Source: Patescibacteria group bacterium UBA5187
GTDB lineage: Bacteria; Patescibacteriota; Minisyncoccia; Phycocordibacterales; PALSA-1337
Length of the DNA: 30,852 bases
Reading direction: 5' to 3'
Assembly (NCBI GenBank): GCA_002413065.1
Contig: DHWH01000015.1
Span: 424 to 31,275 of the forward strand
How positions within the stretch are numbered: position 1 is the stretch's first letter; every line of letters begins with the position of its first letter. Shown piece after piece: positions 13,715 to 20,609 of the stretch. Below the pieces are notes generated by a model. That model saw nothing but the letters and a program-made list of their open reading frames with translations, did no database searches and had not been told where the DNA came from. Both the position numbers and the translations under genes were made by a program.

Positions 13715-15238
13715 ATGAACACCATATCAAGATTTTTTCTCTACGCCCGCAAATCCACCGATGTTGAGGATAAACAAGTCCTCTCCATTGACGGGCAAAT
13801 CCATGAATTGCGCGAGTTTGCCGCACGCGAGCAAATCGAGATTGTTTCCGAATTGATTGAAAAACAGTCTGCCAAAATACCGGGCAGACCGATTTTTAAT
13901 GACATGCTCGCCCGGATTGAAGGCGGTGAAGCCATTGGAATTCTCGCGTGGCATCCTGACCGCCTCGCCCGCAACAGCGTCGATGCCGGCAAAATTATTT
14001 ATCTGCTGGATACCGGAATAATCAAAACGCTCAAATTCCCCCGCTCATGGTTTGAAAACACGCCGCAAGGCAAGCTCATGCTTCATAATGATTTTGGATT
14101 CAGCAAATACTTCGTTGATGCTCTTTCAGAGAATACCAAGCGCGGATTGCGCGAAAAGGTCCGCAAGGGCGAATATCCCGGTCGTGCTCCCTTTGGATAT
14201 TTGAATGATTCCCGCGTCAAACGCATCAGCGTGGATCGGGAGCGCGCACCCATTGTCAAAGAAGCATTTGAGCGCTATGCGACTGGCAAGGAAACGCTCG
14301 ACAGCTTGCGACACGTTTTCGGCGAGCGCGGCGTGCGGACATCAACAGGCAAATTAGTCGGCCCCACTTTTATTTCCGCCATTCTGTCCAATCCCATTTA
14401 CTACGGCCATTTCAGTTATGTGGGCGAGGTGCATGAAGGAAATCACGAGCCAATCATTTCCAAGAAATTGTTTGACGACGTAGAAGTCGTTCTTAACCGC
14501 CGCTGGCGCTATTCGCCTTCGGAAAATAAAAACGAACCGAAGGCGTTTCTCGGACTTCTTCGTTGTGGTGACTGCGGCATGGGCGTCACCTGCGAAGTCC
14601 AGAAAGGCCACATCTATTACCGATGCACCAAGAAAAATAAACTGAAATGGTGCAAGCAGCCCTATGTCCGCGAAGAAGACCTGGACACCCAAATTTCCGA
14701 TCTGTTGAAACCATTTTCGCTTCGGACGGATTGGGCGGACGAAATGCTGACACGGGTTAAAAATGAAAAACAACAATTCGCCCAAACCGCCAAACTCATG
14801 GCCGGGCAAAAGCGCGCAGAGATTGAAAAAATCAATCTCCGACTCCAAAAACTTCTGGACTCATTTTTGGACGAAATTATTGACCGCGAAACTTACGTCG
14901 CGGAAAAGTCCAAAAGAATGAGCCAGAAAAAATCTTTGGAGGAGCAAAGCGCCGCGCTTTTGAAAGGCCAAGCCGATTGGCTCGAACCGTTCCAAAATTG
15001 GATATTAACCGCTAAAAACGCGGGTGAAATCGCTGTTTCGGGTTCTCTTCAAGAGAAGAGGGTTCTTGCCTTGAAAGTCTTCGGCTCGAACCTGGTCCTC
15101 GACAGCAAAAAAGCCCGTGGTTCCTGCGTAAAACCGTGGTCACTACTCGTCGAAAAATCTCCGAGTGGTGGAATGGAGCCAAAGGCCGGGATTGAACCGG
15201 CGACCCTCGCTTTACGAAAGCGATGCTCTACCAACTGA
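13715..15238 (+). CDS. Large serine recombinase (site-specific integrase)
   Basis: 507 residues from the ATG at 13715. The resolvase-type catalytic domain (about 5-155) has nucleophile S14 in 'FLYARKSTD' and the arginine motif 'HPDRLARNS'. The recombinase domain follows ('PFGYLND...ISAILSNPIYYGHF'), then a zinc ribbon with four Cys ('LRCGDCGMGV' and 'YRCTKKNKLKWC'). A coiled-coil region (about 355-440) comes next. Large serine recombinases integrate or excise DNA between att sites, or invert it. The reading frame runs into the tRNA-Thr gene: its last 20 or so codons are tRNA antisense. The real C-terminus therefore depends on the junction. An upstream TTG at 13679 is not needed. Confidence 0.93.
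   Translation: MNTISRFFLYARKSTDVEDKQVLSIDGQIHELREFAAREQIEIVSELIEKQSAKIPGRPIFNDMLARIEGGEAIGILAWHPDRLARNSVDAGKIIYLLDTGIIKTLKFPRSWFENTPQGKLMLHNDFGFSKYFVDALSENTKRGLREKVRKGEYPGRAPFGYLNDSRVKRISVDRERAPIVKEAFERYATGKETLDSLRHVFGERGVRTSTGKLVGPTFISAILSNPIYYGHFSYVGEVHEGNHEPIISKKLFDDVEVVLNRRWRYSPSENKNEPKAFLGLLRCGDCGMGVTCEVQKGHIYYRCTKKNKLKWCKQPYVREEDLDTQISDLLKPFSLRTDWADEMLTRVKNEKQQFAQTAKLMAGQKRAEIEKINLRLQKLLDSFLDEIIDRETYVAEKSKRMSQKKSLEEQSAALLKGQADWLEPFQNWILTAKNAGEIAVSGSLQEKRVLALKVFGSNLVLDSKKARGSCVKPWSLLVEKSPSGGMEPKAGIEPATLALRKRCSTN
15095..15178 (+). repeat. Inverted repeat B, right arm
   Basis: 84 bases matching 13299-13382 in inverted orientation with one mismatch. It covers recombinase codons 'DSKKARGSCVKPWSLLVEKSPSG' and ends inside the 3' terminus of tRNA-Thr(CGT). 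Confidence 0.95.
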
Positions 15239-15249
15239 GCTACTTTGGC
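15174..15249 (-). tRNA. tRNA-Thr (anticodon CGT)
   Basis: Cloverleaf with acceptor GCCAAAG/CTTTGGC, D stem GCTC/GAGC, anticodon loop TTCGTAA and T arm GCCGG-TTCAATC-CCGGC. The discriminator is T and CCA is encoded. Its 3' end overlaps the recombinase frame and repeat B, which makes it the likely integration site. Confidence 0.96.
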
Positions 15250-15281
15250 GTTATATGCTCTGGAACGTATACTTGACGCTG

Positions 15282-15614
15282 CTATTCTATATCATCCTCC
15301 AACGAATATACATCAAAAGCAACTTCTTCGTAAGGATGAACTTCCTTCATTGCTTGTATGACCCCCTTAAGTTTACTTTTTTCACACAGTATTTCAATCC
15401 TCTCCTCCTCAACTGATTCTAATTGTCCAATTGTACCGATATGCGGATTGGCTTCAGACCCTGGCTTAAATCGGCCAATACCTCTGGAAGAAAATGAGCA
15501 ATGAGTATAGTTTCCAAGCTTTCCTGCCCCCGCCTTACCCATTGCCTCGCGAACAATATCCGTGTGGGTCAAAGGCACGAATACTACAATTTTCGCATTT
15601 GAGATATTCGACAT
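15282..15614 (-). CDS. NIF3/CutA-like stand-alone domain protein
   Basis: 110 residues resembling the PII/CutA-like insert domain of NIF3 (YqfO/YbgI) proteins. The pattern is 'KIVVFVPLTHTDIVREAMGKAGAGKLGNYTHCSFSSRGIGRFKPGSEANPHIGTIGQLESVEEERIEI' and it ends 'VHPYEEVAFDVYSL'. In full-length NIF3 proteins this domain sits inside a metal-binding hydrolase; here it stands alone. The function is unclear. The ATG begins only one base after the CCA of tRNA-Thr(GGT), and tRNA-Thr(CGT) follows 32 bases after the stop. The mRNA is therefore probably cut out from between two tRNAs and translated without a leader. Confidence 0.78.
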   Translation of the reverse strand: MSNISNAKIVVFVPLTHTDIVREAMGKAGAGKLGNYTHCSFSSRGIGRFKPGSEANPHIGTIGQLESVEEERIEILCEKSKLKGVIQAMKEVHPYEEVAFDVYSLEDDIE

Positions 15615-15615
15615 A

Positions 15616-15691
15616 TGGAGCCGACGTCCGGGATTGAACCGGAGACCTCGCCATTACCAATGGCGTGCTCTACCAACTGAGCTACGTCGGC
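15616..15691 (-). tRNA. tRNA-Thr (anticodon GGT)
   Basis: Acceptor GCCGACG/CGTCGGC, anticodon stem CGCCA/TGGCG with loop TTGGTAA, T arm TCCGG-TTCAATC-CCGGA, discriminator T, encoded CCA. Confidence 0.96.
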
Positions 15692-15696
15692 GCTTG

Positions 15697-15770
15697 CGCG
15701 GCCAAGCGGGCTCGAACCGCCAACCTCTCGCGTGACAGGCGAGTGCTCTAACCAGTTGAGCTATGGCCGC
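15697..15770 (-). tRNA. tRNA-Asp (anticodon GTC)
   Basis: Acceptor GCGGCCA/TGGCCGC, anticodon stem CTCGC/GCGAG with loop CTGTCAC, discriminator G. CCA is not encoded. Only five bases separate it from tRNA-Thr(GGT). Confidence 0.95.
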
Positions 15771-15787
15771 ATATATTCAGTCGCACC

Positions 15788-15815
15788 AGTGTAGCAAAAA
15801 AACGCGAAAACGCAA
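15788..15815 (-). promoter_or_regulatory. Promoter of the tRNA-Asp/Thr operon
   Basis: TTGCGT, a 16-base spacer and TACACT preceded by TGC. It lies 18 bases before tRNA-Asp and would drive Asp, Thr(GGT), the NIF3-like gene and Thr(CGT). Confidence 0.6.
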
Positions 15816-15829
15816 GAAATTATTTAGTG

Positions 15830-15903
15830 TGCCGACGCCTGGACTCGAACCAGGGACCTTCTCTTTATGAGTGAGATGCTCTAGCCACCTGAGCTACGCC
15901 GGC
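15830..15903 (-). tRNA. tRNA-Met (anticodon CAT), elongator type
   Basis: Acceptor GCCGGCG/CGTCGGC with a paired first base (not an initiator), anticodon loop CTCATAA with an A-A mismatch at 31/39, and T arm CCTGG-TTCGAGT-CCAGG. The 3' CAC is not CCA. A CAT anticodon could also be a lysidine-modified tRNA-Ile. Its 5' end overlaps the stop of the next gene by ten bases. Confidence 0.92.
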
Positions 15904-16586
15904 ATTTTTTCAGCACACACCTTAATCATCCCCAAAATTCTTCTTCGCAACCACGAACTGGACCTTACCTTGATACGTACCATGCCGAAATAGTTCTCAT
16001 GATTATCGTAGACTTTACGATAAGGTGCTTTAATAAAAACACTGTTACCAAAGCGTCCTACGGGAAAGTCTAGCAGGTTTGACCAAAATTTCAATATTTC
16101 AGTTTCTCTTTCCTTATGAAATACATTTACGGAAACAGTAATAATCAACTGATCCTTGGTAACGCGCGCGACCTTTACTAACCATTCGTTCATAATTTTA
16201 ACCATGGTAGGATCTGAATTAATAAAACTGAATCCTGATCCCGTCTCTTTTTTACTGCCTTCCGCCCAATATAATCCGACTCCCATGATCAATAGGTCGC
16301 GATCACTCAAAGCACCGATTATCTCCTGAGCTTTGAGTGATTCCATCTGTATGCTGTCGATCCTTCTTTGCTTATTAGTTAATACGCCTTTTGCCCGAGC
16401 CGCCGCTGTATTCTTCAACCATTTTTCATTTATTATATTGCGTGCCCTTGAGGATAATATTACTTCTTGGCACCATAGACTAACGGTACTTTTTGCAAGT
16501 TTATATTTTTTAGACAAATCGGAAAGGGACATTCCCTCTTTCCGATCTTGTATAATATCTTTTAATAAATGTTTCTTAGTGCTCAT
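15894..16586 (-). CDS. HTH protein with a possible LAGLIDADG-like domain
   Basis: 230 residues from the ATG at 16586. The N-terminus carries a helix-turn-helix: 'GMSLSDLSKKYKLAKSTVSLWC'. The rest has 'RDLLIMGVGLYWAEGSKKE', 'FSFINSDPTMVKIMNEWLVKV', 'ILKFWSNLLDFPVGRFG' and a basic end 'SWLRRRILGMIK'. This layout recurs in unnamed bacterial and archaeal proteins. The 'GVGLYWAEGS' helix and the following strand resemble a LAGLIDADG endonuclease half, which is inference. The C-terminus and stop lie inside the tRNA-Met gene. A 16-base perfect palindrome overlaps the start codon and may be an autoregulatory site. An ATG at 16598 on the other arm of that palindrome is an alternative start. Confidence 0.65.
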   Translation of the reverse strand: MSTKKHLLKDIIQDRKEGMSLSDLSKKYKLAKSTVSLWCQEVILSSRARNIINEKWLKNTAAARAKGVLTNKQRRIDSIQMESLKAQEIIGALSDRDLLIMGVGLYWAEGSKKETGSGFSFINSDPTMVKIMNEWLVKVARVTKDQLIITVSVNVFHKERETEILKFWSNLLDFPVGRFGNSVFIKAPYRKVYDNHENYFGMVRIKVRSSSWLRRRILGMIKVCAEKMPA

Positions 16587-16599
16587 GTTGTACAACATG
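16584..16599. promoter_or_regulatory. Palindrome over the HTH gene start
   Basis: CATGTTGTACAACATG, a perfect 16-base palindrome holding two candidate start codons of the HTH gene. Confidence 0.45.
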
Positions 16600-16686
16600 A
16601 TATCATGAGTACAACTTACGCACATCCATTATGCGCAAACGGTTATTTGCAATTTCTAGGATTTTATGACAAACTAATTCGACTAT

Positions 16687-16758
16687 CGCGGGGTAGGGTA
16701 ACGGTAACCCGTCAGGCTCATAACCTGGAAATTGCCGGTTCGATTCCGGCCCCCGCAA
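16687..16758 (+). tRNA. Initiator tRNA-fMet (anticodon CAT)
   Basis: Acceptor CGCGGGG/CCCCGCA leaves the unpaired C1-A72 that marks bacterial initiator tRNA. Anticodon loop CTCATAA, stem TCAGG/CCTGG. The usual three G-C pairs next to the loop are reduced to two plus an A-U pair. D arm GGGT/ACCC, T arm GCCGG-TTCGATT-CCGGC. CCA is not encoded. Confidence 0.93.
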
Positions 16759-16836
16759 CACGTAAGCGACAGTGCACGTAGCCGCAGTCGCATGACTGCA
16801 ACAAGATTTGTGAATTTAATTCGTTGGAAAATTTAA

Positions 16837-16860
16837 CCCCTCACGGGAGGGCTAGTTTTT
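16837..16860 (+). terminator. Terminator after tRNA-fMet
   Basis: CCCTC-ACGG-GAGGG then CTAG and five T, 79 bases after the tRNA. Between tRNA and terminator only a hairpin GCAGTC-gcat-GACTGC is seen. Confidence 0.7.
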
Positions 16861-16885
16861 GCATGCATGCGGTCCGCATAACTTT

Positions 16886-16913
16886 TTGACAATTTAACAC
16901 TGTATGGTAATGT
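16886..16913 (+). promoter_or_regulatory. Promoter of the sugar isomerase gene
   Basis: TTGACA, a 16-base spacer and TAATGT. A dyad ATGCGG-T-CCGCAT (16867-16879) lies just upstream. The leader of about 55 bases holds a hairpin CCTGC-attga-GCAGG ending eight bases before the ATG. Confidence 0.65.
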
Positions 16914-16973
16914 CACTTCAGAATTGAAAACTAAAAACCAATTCCATTCGACCTGCATTGAGCAGGCCGGGTA

Positions 16974-18050
16974 ATGTCCCCAGCAGAACTGTCAAAACGT
17001 ATGAAATCATTATTCCACCCCAGTATCGAAGGCGCCCAACATGGCGCAAAAATCCTTGAAGAGTTCCTCAAATTTGCCAACGGATCCGGTGCGCGCGGTG
17101 CGCAACCATCCAACTACTTGCTTCATCAAAAAGACGGAACATTTCGCACAGCCCACGAGATCAAAACTCTGTTCACTGAACGGTGCTTACGGCTCGACGG
17201 CGTGTCAGCGCACTGTCCGTTCTGGGTCCACACGACCGCATGGACAGGCAGTCCGACCATCCGGCCGTTCTTGCCGCCGGATGTGGCAAAAAGATCTGTC
17301 AAAGAAATCGAGCTGTGGGCAGAGGACTACATTATGCGAATGCTCGATCTCTGCGCTGAACTTGGCGTCAAAATCGTCCCCATGTTCTGGGGAGTCGCCT
17401 TCGGCTGGGAAATGGCCACAGGCTATCCGTGGGGATTCTGGTCAAATGGCAAATCTGGTGCGACTGGTTCGTATGATCTGCTCAAAGAAGGTCAGGAACG
17501 ATTCGTTAAAAAAACCCAACAGATCCGTGAACATGCCTTGAAATTAGGGATTTACCTGTGCCACGAAATCCATCCCGGCACGGCGGCCATGTGCGCCGAT
17601 GATTTCAATATGCTGGTGGATATCTGCAGCAAAGATTCCTGCCTCGGCGTGAACGCCGATCCGTCGCATAACTGGGAAGGTGAAGACTGGGAAACCCGGT
17701 TGAACAAAGTTGCTTCACGCGTGTTCGCGGCCCACATTAAAAATCACACCATCAAACCCGGCATGCCGCTGCGTTCGATGGGTGCGGATTTCAGGAATCG
17801 TGCCGTGCAGTTCGTGGACCTGCCAACAGGTGAAATTAACATGGCTCGTTACGCCGAAGCACTGATCCGGATCGGTTATCCGGCACGGTACTGCAAGATC
17901 ACGAGCTCGGAGACAGCTCCGCTCGTCGTCGAAGCGGAAAGTGCGTTCCGTGATCTCGACGCCACGAGCGCTAATGGCATCGTGTACGTGCGAGACAATC
18001 TCTGCTTCCCGATCGCCGCCGGATCGTTCGAAGAAGGTATGGGAGCGTAA
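16974..18050 (+). CDS. Sugar phosphate isomerase/epimerase (xylose-isomerase-like TIM barrel)
   Basis: 358 residues of the AP-endonuclease-2/xylose-isomerase-like barrel family. Likely metal ligands are the Glu of 'LCHEIHPGTAAM', the Asp/His of 'LGVNADPSHNW', the His of 'VFAAHIKNHT' and the Glu of 'SSETAPLVVEAE'. Enzymes of this fold use a divalent metal to isomerise or epimerise sugars or inositols; the substrate cannot be read. The protein is acidic and rich in Trp and aromatics. The gene is GC-richer than its neighbours, with its own consensus promoter and strong terminator, and no pathway partners are present. This suggests a horizontally acquired single-gene unit. Confidence 0.85.
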   Translation: MSPAELSKRMKSLFHPSIEGAQHGAKILEEFLKFANGSGARGAQPSNYLLHQKDGTFRTAHEIKTLFTERCLRLDGVSAHCPFWVHTTAWTGSPTIRPFLPPDVAKRSVKEIELWAEDYIMRMLDLCAELGVKIVPMFWGVAFGWEMATGYPWGFWSNGKSGATGSYDLLKEGQERFVKKTQQIREHALKLGIYLCHEIHPGTAAMCADDFNMLVDICSKDSCLGVNADPSHNWEGEDWETRLNKVASRVFAAHIKNHTIKPGMPLRSMGADFRNRAVQFVDLPTGEINMARYAEALIRIGYPARYCKITSSETAPLVVEAESAFRDLDATSANGIVYVRDNLCFPIAAGSFEEGMGA

Positions 18051-18094
18051 TCGTGTAATCGATAACGTATCAAAAAAATTAGTTCGCCCACGAC

Positions 18095-18125
18095 AAGTCC
18101 CGCGGAAAGCTGCGGGACTTTTTTA
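18095..18125 (+). terminator. Terminator of the isomerase gene
   Basis: AAGTCCCGC, an eight-base loop and GCGGGACTT followed by T, 45 bases after the stop. Confidence 0.92.
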
Positions 18126-18140
18126 ATGCTGTAATCGTTG

Positions 18141-18728
18141 CTAAATATAATAAAACTCCTCCAACACTTTCCTGTACATGTGAATGACCTGCTTGGCCTC
18201 ATGATGGTTGAGCGTGAACCCTGGCTCATGGGCGATCTGGTTTCGCACTTTATGCGCTTCCCAGGCCTCATTCAAAGACTTCATGTCACCCTGTTCGACG
18301 CGCTTCAATTTTTCACCGATGCTTTCGCCGCGATATCCCATCTTCGTGAGCAGATCATCGAGAATAATATCGGCTTCGATGATAGCCTGCTTCCAATCAT
18401 TGGGATTATCGGACTCAACATGAGTAAGCGCATTCTCCCAACGGTGCGCCATGGCAGTATCCCCCGTTTCCGCCACATCGAAAGCGGGCTCGATCTTGAG
18501 ATCAAATTTTTCTTCCTCTTTGACGCGAATGCGTTTCAGATTTTCAACGCAATAGATGATTCCGATGAAGAAAAAGAAAATAAGGGGAAATGACAGACCG
18601 ACCAAAAAGCCTACAACATCCTTTATGTACGTAAGCAGCAACGGACCCAAGTTGATGATCCAATGAAAGGCGGCGATAAGCCATGGTGAAATATCCGGCA
18701 AAAAGTCAGAACTCGGTATATCTTGCAT
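18141..18728 (-). CDS. Membrane-anchored protein with a HEPN-like C-terminus
   Basis: 195 residues. The N-terminus has one or two hydrophobic segments (about 14-35 and 38-62, 'VVGFLVGLSFPLIFFFFIGIIYCV'). A cytoplasmic alpha-helical domain follows. It ends in 'AHKVRNQIAHEPGFTLNHHEAKQVIHMYRKVLEEFY', where 'RNQIAH' is the R-x4-H motif typical of HEPN-fold proteins (many are ribonucleases in toxin or immune systems). The HEPN assignment is inference from this motif and the all-helical prediction. No partner nucleotidyltransferase (MNT) gene is adjacent. A TATAAT box lies eight bases before the ATG. Confidence 0.7.
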   Translation of the reverse strand: MQDIPSSDFLPDISPWLIAAFHWIINLGPLLLTYIKDVVGFLVGLSFPLIFFFFIGIIYCVENLKRIRVKEEEKFDLKIEPAFDVAETGDTAMAHRWENALTHVESDNPNDWKQAIIEADIILDDLLTKMGYRGESIGEKLKRVEQGDMKSLNEAWEAHKVRNQIAHEPGFTLNHHEAKQVIHMYRKVLEEFYYI

Positions 18729-18736
18729 ATGGCTAT

Positions 18737-18742
18737 ATTATA
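18737..18742 (-). promoter_or_regulatory. -10 box of the HEPN-like membrane gene
   Basis: TATAAT ends eight bases before the ATG at 18728. Confidence 0.45.
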
Positions 18743-18744
18743 TC

Positions 18745-20193
18745 CTATTCACCCAAAAAATCCTTTCCTGCTTCAAAGAGAGTCTTCTCATCACCATGCC
18801 TGGCCGTGAGCTGCAAACCTATCGGTAAACTTTTTCCTTCTTTAATGGCAGTTCCGCATGGAATAGAAAGTGCAGGCAATCCAGTCAGATTCGCGGTTAC
18901 TGTAAAGATATCTTCGAGATACATCGCGACAGGGTCGGAAGCTTTTTCACCGATCTTGAAGGCAGTAGAAGGCGTGGTCGGCGTAGCTATGATATCGACT
19001 GATTCAAAAGCTTTCAAGAAATCGTCCGTGATCATGCTTCGAACCGCGTTCGCGCGGTTATAATAGGCATCATAATAGCCGGATGACAAAACATATGTAC
19101 CGAGCAGAATGCGGCGAATGACTTCCTTCCCTAGACCGGCCCGACGACTCTCGAAATAATCATCGATGCTGTCTTTTCCATTCACATGCAGTCCGTATTT
19201 CACAGCGTCGAAACGTGCCATGTTGGAGGAGACTTCGGCGAAGTTCAAAATATAATAAACCGGCAAGGCATATTGATTGCTTGGAAGTTCGATGTCGCGA
19301 ATTTCATATCCCATGTCTTTGAATCGCTTTTCACTTTCCTCAAAAGATTTTTTCACGTCCGGATCAATGCCTCCCATTGAAAGAAATGATCGTGGGATGC
19401 CGACTATTGGCTTCTTCTTTCCCATCCGACTTGGTAAATATGTCACAGCAGTTTTTCCATCGCCACTTTCGATTGTCGTACCATCTTTTGTATCGCGACC
19501 TTTTATTGCATTAAAAATAATTTCAGCATCTGCGACAGTCCGGGTTACGGGACCGATCTGGTCAAATGAAGAAACAGCAGCAATCAAACCATATCGCGAT
19601 ACAGCCCCATATGTTGGCTTGAGTCCGACAACTCCGCAGAAGCTGGCTGGCTGGCGAATAGAACCGCCTGTATCAGAACCGAGAGCCGCCAGAGTCATAT
19701 TGGACGCAACTGCAGCTGCTGAGCCTCCCGATGTTCCTCCGGCTACCCTGCTGGTCTCGTGCGGATTATGCGTGACACCGAATGCGGAATTTTCCGTCGA
19801 TCCTCCCATGGCAAATTCGTCCATATTTGTGCGGCCGATAAAAACAACTCCTTCTTTTTTTAGCTTCGCAATGACAGTCGCGTCGTATGTCGCTTTGTAC
19901 TTCTCGAGCATTTTTGAAGCGGAGCTGGCAATTTTATCCTGTATCAAAATATTATCTTTGATAGCCATAGGAATACCGGTCAAAGGACCAGCAGTCCCAT
20001 TCTTGATGCGAATATCCGCTGCTTCGGCTGACTGAAGTGTGTCCGCAAATACTTCCAGATAGGCATGAATATCTCCATCCCTCTTCGCGATCTCGTCCAG
20101 ATACGCCTGCGTCAATTGCACGGACGTAAAGCTGCCCTTCTTCAGGCCTTCAGCCGCTTTCGCTATCGTTAAATTTTTTAAATCAATCGTCAT
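18745..20193 (-). CDS. gatA: Aspartyl/glutamyl-tRNA amidotransferase subunit A
   Basis: Amidase subunit of GatCAB. It releases ammonia from glutamine so that Glu-tRNA(Gln) or Asp-tRNA(Asn) can be amidated. 482 residues. The catalytic triad is K79 ('MAIKDNI'), S155 ('AGGTSGGSAAA') and S178 ('SDTGGSIRQPA'), within the complete amidase signature. The start at 20193 (MTIDLKN) matches the family and lies 19 bases after the gatC stop; an upstream in-frame start would overlap gatC. gatC precedes it in the same direction. gatB is not in the window. Confidence 0.97.
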   Translation of the reverse strand: MTIDLKNLTIAKAAEGLKKGSFTSVQLTQAYLDEIAKRDGDIHAYLEVFADTLQSAEAADIRIKNGTAGPLTGIPMAIKDNILIQDKIASSASKMLEKYKATYDATVIAKLKKEGVVFIGRTNMDEFAMGGSTENSAFGVTHNPHETSRVAGGTSGGSAAAVASNMTLAALGSDTGGSIRQPASFCGVVGLKPTYGAVSRYGLIAAVSSFDQIGPVTRTVADAEIIFNAIKGRDTKDGTTIESGDGKTAVTYLPSRMGKKKPIVGIPRSFLSMGGIDPDVKKSFEESEKRFKDMGYEIRDIELPSNQYALPVYYILNFAEVSSNMARFDAVKYGLHVNGKDSIDDYFESRRAGLGKEVIRRILLGTYVLSSGYYDAYYNRANAVRSMITDDFLKAFESVDIIATPTTPSTAFKIGEKASDPVAMYLEDIFTVTANLTGLPALSIPCGTAIKEGKSLPIGLQLTARHGDEKTLFEAGKDFLGE

Positions 20194-20212
20194 GGTTATT
20201 CGTATGCTCGTA

Positions 20213-20506
20213 TTAGTCCTGCGCAATTATTTTCTTCACCGCCACAAAATCGCCTTCCCTCTGTGGAGCGGCATTCAGCAATCTTTCTCGATCCTCGGCA
20301 GACGTCGTAACCGCCTCATCCGGACGCATCACGTTTTTGACCGCACCAACGCGACCTTCCGCATCCATGGAGACATCTACTTTTTTAAGCTGATCGACAT
20401 ACCCGAGAATAGAGTCGAATTCTTTTTGGAATGACTGCTTGTCTTCCTCAGTAAGTTTAATACGGCTCAATGTGGCGAGATGTTCGAGTTCTGTGGTGGT
20501 GATCAT
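20213..20506 (-). CDS. gatC: Aspartyl/glutamyl-tRNA amidotransferase subunit C
   Basis: 97-residue GatC, the small belt subunit that holds GatA and GatB together. It has the usual start 'TTELEHLATLSRIKLTEEDKQSFQKEFDSILGYVDQLKKVD' and the C-terminal 'MRPDEAVTTSAEDRERLLNAAPQREGDFVAVKKII'. ATG 20506 is chosen because 'MITTTELEHLA' matches family starts and an extended -10 (TGC-TACTAT) ends seven bases upstream. A longer frame to 20575 adds unconserved residues. Confidence 0.96.
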   Translation of the reverse strand: MITTTELEHLATLSRIKLTEEDKQSFQKEFDSILGYVDQLKKVDVSMDAEGRVGAVKNVMRPDEAVTTSAEDRERLLNAAPQREGDFVAVKKIIAQD

Positions 20507-20513
20507 GGATGAA

Positions 20514-20522
20514 ATAGTAGCA
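20514..20522 (-). promoter_or_regulatory. Extended -10 of gatC-gatA
   Basis: TGC-TACTAT ends seven bases before the gatC ATG. Confidence 0.5.
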
Positions 20523-20561
20523 GTGAAAGGAGTACGGGGCAAGATATGGAAAACGGGAAAT

Positions 20562-20591
20562 AAAAATGCCACCAATTAACGAACTGGTAGC
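20562..20591 (-). terminator. Terminator of the unknown gene at 20610
   Basis: Minus-strand arms GCTACCAGTT/AATTGGTGGC (two wobble pairs) followed by ATTTTTATTT, about 19 bases past the stop. Confidence 0.7.
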
Positions 20592-20609
20592 TGCTAAGTT
20601 ACGACTTGA

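Noticed and set aside
15364..15376. TTAAGTTTAC, resembling the miniature-element end TTAAGTAAAC
   Set aside because: The match breaks in the centre of the motif, lies inside the NIF3-like coding sequence, and has no partner end or duplication.
19277..20035. 252-codon plus-strand frame opposite gatA
   Set aside because: Antisense to the amidase signature region of gatA; a shadow of conserved coding sequence.
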